Shown here piece by piece: positions 62,255-64,000 of a DNA stretch of 64,000 bases. A program made the translations under genes and the position numbers. Each line of letters starts with the position of its first letter. The stretch's first letter is position 1. This DNA comes from Crossiella sp. SN42. GTDB lineage: Bacteria > Actinomycetota > Actinomycetes > Mycobacteriales > Pseudonocardiaceae. The notes beneath the pieces are model-generated. The model made no database searches. It saw only the letters and a program-made list of their open reading frames with translations, and was not told the DNA's origin. The stretch is from NCBI RefSeq assembly GCF_023897065.1, contig NZ_JAMHIV010000029.1, forward strand, positions 1 through 64,000, given 5' to 3'.

Positions 62255-64000
62255 GTGGGTCAGTTCAGCGACGCCGGGGTGGCCCGCACGTCGAGTCCGC
62301 CGGTGGCGGCGCCCGCCGCCGGGCTGACCGTGGTGCCCGAGCGCACCGCGGCCGCCGCGCTGCCCGCCGAGCTGCGCCGGGCGGTCGTGCAGCTGGCCCG
62401 CACGCCAAGGTTGCTCATCGCCTGCGACTACGACGGCACCCTGGCCCCGATCGTGGCCGATCCCGAGCGGGCCCAGCCATTGCCGGAGTCGGTGAACGCG
62501 TTGCGGTCGCTGGCCGCGCTGCCGTCCACCACGGTCGCGGTCATCTCCGGCCGGGCGCTGCGGGACCTGGCCACCCTGTCCCGGCTGCCGGCCGAGGTGC
62601 ACCTGGTGGGCTCGCACGGCTCGGAGTTCGACGTCGGCTTCGTGCACCAGCTCGCCCCCGCCGCCAAGGACCGCCTCACCAGGGTCCGTCGCGCGCTGGA
62701 AGCCCTGACCGCGAACACCCCCGGCGTGCACCTGGAGTTCAAGCCGGCCTCGGTCGCCGTGCACGTCCGCCGCGCCGATCCCGAGGTCGGCGAACGCGTC
62801 TTCGCCGCCGTCCGGCAAGGCCCGTGCACCTGGCCGGACATCCAGGTCACCGAAGGAAAAGCGGTGATCGAGCTGGCCGTGATCCGCACCGACAAGGGTC
62901 ACGCCCTGGACGTGCTCCGGCACCAGGTGGCCGCCTCGGCCGCGTTGTTCATCGGCGACGACGTCACCGACGAGAAGGCCTTCCAGGCCCTGGCCGGACC
63001 GGACCTGGGCATCAAGGTCGGCGACGGGCAGACCGCGGCGCAGTACCGCCTCCCGGACACCCCCGAGGTCGCCCTGGTGCTGGCCTTCTTGCTGGAGGAA
63101 CGGCGGAACTGGCTCTACGGTGAGCAGGCGGTGCCGATCGAACGCCTGACCATGCTGGCCAACGAGCGCTCGGTCGCCCTGGTCACCCCGGACGCCCGGC
63201 TGACCTGGCTGTGCCACCCGGAACCCGACTCGGCCGCGGTCTTCGCCGACCTGTTGGGCGGGCCGTCCGCGGGCCACTTCTCCATCAAGCCGGAGCGCAA
63301 CGGCCTGCCGCTGGGCCAGCGTTACGTGCCGGGCACCATGACGGTGGAAACGCGCTGGTCCAAGCTGCTGGTCACCGACTACCTGGACCACTACGCGCAG
63401 CCGCAGCGCACCGACCTGATCCGGGTGATCTCCGGTGACACCACCGCGCTGGTCACCTTCGCGCCGCGGCCGGAGTTCGGCCAGGTCCCGGTGTCGCTGG
63501 TGGCCGAACCCGGTGGCCTGCGCGTGCTGGGCACCACCGACCCGATCGTGCTGCGTTCCCCCGGCGTCGACTGGGAGATCGTCTCCGACGGCCAGCACGA
63601 CACCGCCCAGGCCGTGATCACGGTCCGCCCGGATGCCCCGGTGGTGCTGGAACTGCGTTGCGGCACCAGCGATCTGACCGCCGCCGCCCCGGAAGCCGAA
63701 CGCCGCGCCCGCGCCGACGCGTACTGGACCGAGTGGCTCGCCGCCCTGAACCTGCCCCGCACCCAGCGCGATCTGGTGGCCCGCTCCGCGCTCACCCTGC
63801 GCGGCCTCCAGCACGGCGAAACCGGCGCTTTCCTGGCCGCGGCCACCTCCTCGCTGCCGGAGGAGATCGGCGGGGTCCGCAACTGGGACTACCGCTACTG
63901 CTGGGTCCGCGACGCCGCTCTCTCCGCGCAAGCGTTGGTATCACTGGGATCCCTCGCCGAGGCCGAGTCCTACTTGAACTGGGTGCACCGGGTGCTGGCC
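62255..64000 (+). CDS. otsB: Trehalose-6-phosphate phosphatase fused to a GH15 glucosidase/trehalase (3' end outside window)
   Basis: 582 codons are present and the frame is open at the window end. Residues about 45-275 are a HAD-type trehalose phosphatase (CDYDGTLAPIV nucleophile Asp; VISGR; GSHGSE; GDDVTDEKAF). From about 285 a GH15 domain begins (ERLTMLANERSVALVTPDARLTWLC) with GGVRNWDYRYCWVRDA, the hallmark of GH15 trehalase/glucoamylase-type enzymes. One chain thus combines release of trehalose with a hydrolase that may break it down. GTG 62255 follows AAGGAG. The catalytic residues of the GH15 end lie beyond the window. Confidence 0.9.
   Translation, partial: MGQFSDAGVARTSSPPVAAPAAGLTVVPERTAAAALPAELRRAVVQLARTPRLLIACDYDGTLAPIVADPERAQPLPESVNALRSLAALPSTTVAVISGRALRDLATLSRLPAEVHLVGSHGSEFDVGFVHQLAPAAKDRLTRVRRALEALTANTPGVHLEFKPASVAVHVRRADPEVGERVFAAVRQGPCTWPDIQVTEGKAVIELAVIRTDKGHALDVLRHQVAASAALFIGDDVTDEKAFQALAGPDLGIKVGDGQTAAQYRLPDTPEVALVLAFLLEERRNWLYGEQAVPIERLTMLANERSVALVTPDARLTWLCHPEPDSAAVFADLLGGPSAGHFSIKPERNGLPLGQRYVPGTMTVETRWSKLLVTDYLDHYAQPQRTDLIRVISGDTTALVTFAPRPEFGQVPVSLVAEPGGLRVLGTTDPIVLRSPGVDWEIVSDGQHDTAQAVITVRPDAPVVLELRCGTSDLTAAAPEAERRARADAYWTEWLAALNLPRTQRDLVARSALTLRGLQHGETGAFLAAATSSLPEEIGGVRNWDYRYCWVRDAALSAQALVSLGSLAEAESYLNWVHRVLA

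Noticed and set aside
62204-63931. 575-codon minus-strand frame at the right end
   Set aside because: Antisense to the trehalose phosphatase/GH15 fusion, whose HAD and GH15 motifs are clear on the plus strand.

Overview
The window is a very GC-rich actinobacterial chromosome segment with frequent GTG starts, many 1-8 bp gene overlaps and several genes whose start codon lies 6-9 bases after a -10-like box (probable leaderless transcripts). The gene content (SecA2, a FolP2-type protein, a MAB_1171c-type membrane protein, a trehalose-phosphatase/GH15 fusion, abundant LacI regulators) suggests a Pseudonocardiales-like soil actinomycete. That placement is inference; no rRNA or tRNA is present to confirm it.

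Region 1 (1-21,350) is plant-polysaccharide catabolism. A complete minus-strand L-rhamnose operon (rhaT-rhaP-rhaQ-rhaS-rhaM-rhaI-rhaD-rhaB, 11757 to 2356) imports L-rhamnose by ABC transport, anomerises and isomerises it, phosphorylates rhamnulose and cleaves it; the aldolase is fused to a dehydrogenase. It is bounded by two divergent LacI regulators. Near-palindromic sites built on TGAAACG occur before the operon, before its regulator, and before a secreted CE2-type esterase at the left edge, suggesting one regulon. After a 160-bp palindromic MITE with a TA duplication come a CE12 rhamnogalacturonan acetylesterase, a GH2 beta-galactosidase, a GH53 endo-galactanase, a cutinase/PET-hydrolase-type serine esterase and a third LacI regulator. 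Together these look like a pectin side-chain (rhamnogalacturonan I/arabinogalactan) utilisation locus.

Region 2 (20,650-33,660) is mixed: a PP2C-type phosphatase, a CPA1 Na+/H+ antiporter with a C-terminal UBP-type zinc finger, an AAA ATPase, a frameshifted TPR protein, a HIT hydrolase, SecA2, a fourth LacI regulator, a lipoprotein translationally coupled to a 41-codon ORF, a structured intergenic region with a candidate micro-ORF, two decayed genes, and two RibD/DHFR-like proteins sharing an upstream 13-mer.

Region 3 (33,660-59,950) is accessory metabolism and regulation: tandem beta-lactamase-fold hydrolases, MFS exporter, AhpD-like protein overlapping a MocR regulator, HxlR/SDR pair, cyclase, two paralogous nitroreductases, flavoprotein oxidoreductases, an ImmA/IrrE-like peptidase coupled to a MAB_1171c membrane protein, a macrolide-type glycosyltransferase, an unusual GGDEF protein, FolP2, an FGGY sugar kinase, a penicillin-acylase-type Ntn hydrolase, and a TetR/monooxygenase pair with a 40-bp palindromic operator.

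Region 4 (60,080-64,000) holds an SRPBCC protein, argG with candidate ARG boxes, and the 5' part of a trehalose-6-phosphate phosphatase/GH15 fusion that runs off the window. No CRISPR array, prophage, RNA gene or intact transposase was seen. I did not identify a clearly new multigene system; the best candidates for novelty are the small-ORF/DUF305 module, the structured region 30,900-31,040, the GGDEF protein with an altered active-site hairpin, and the zinc-finger antiporter.
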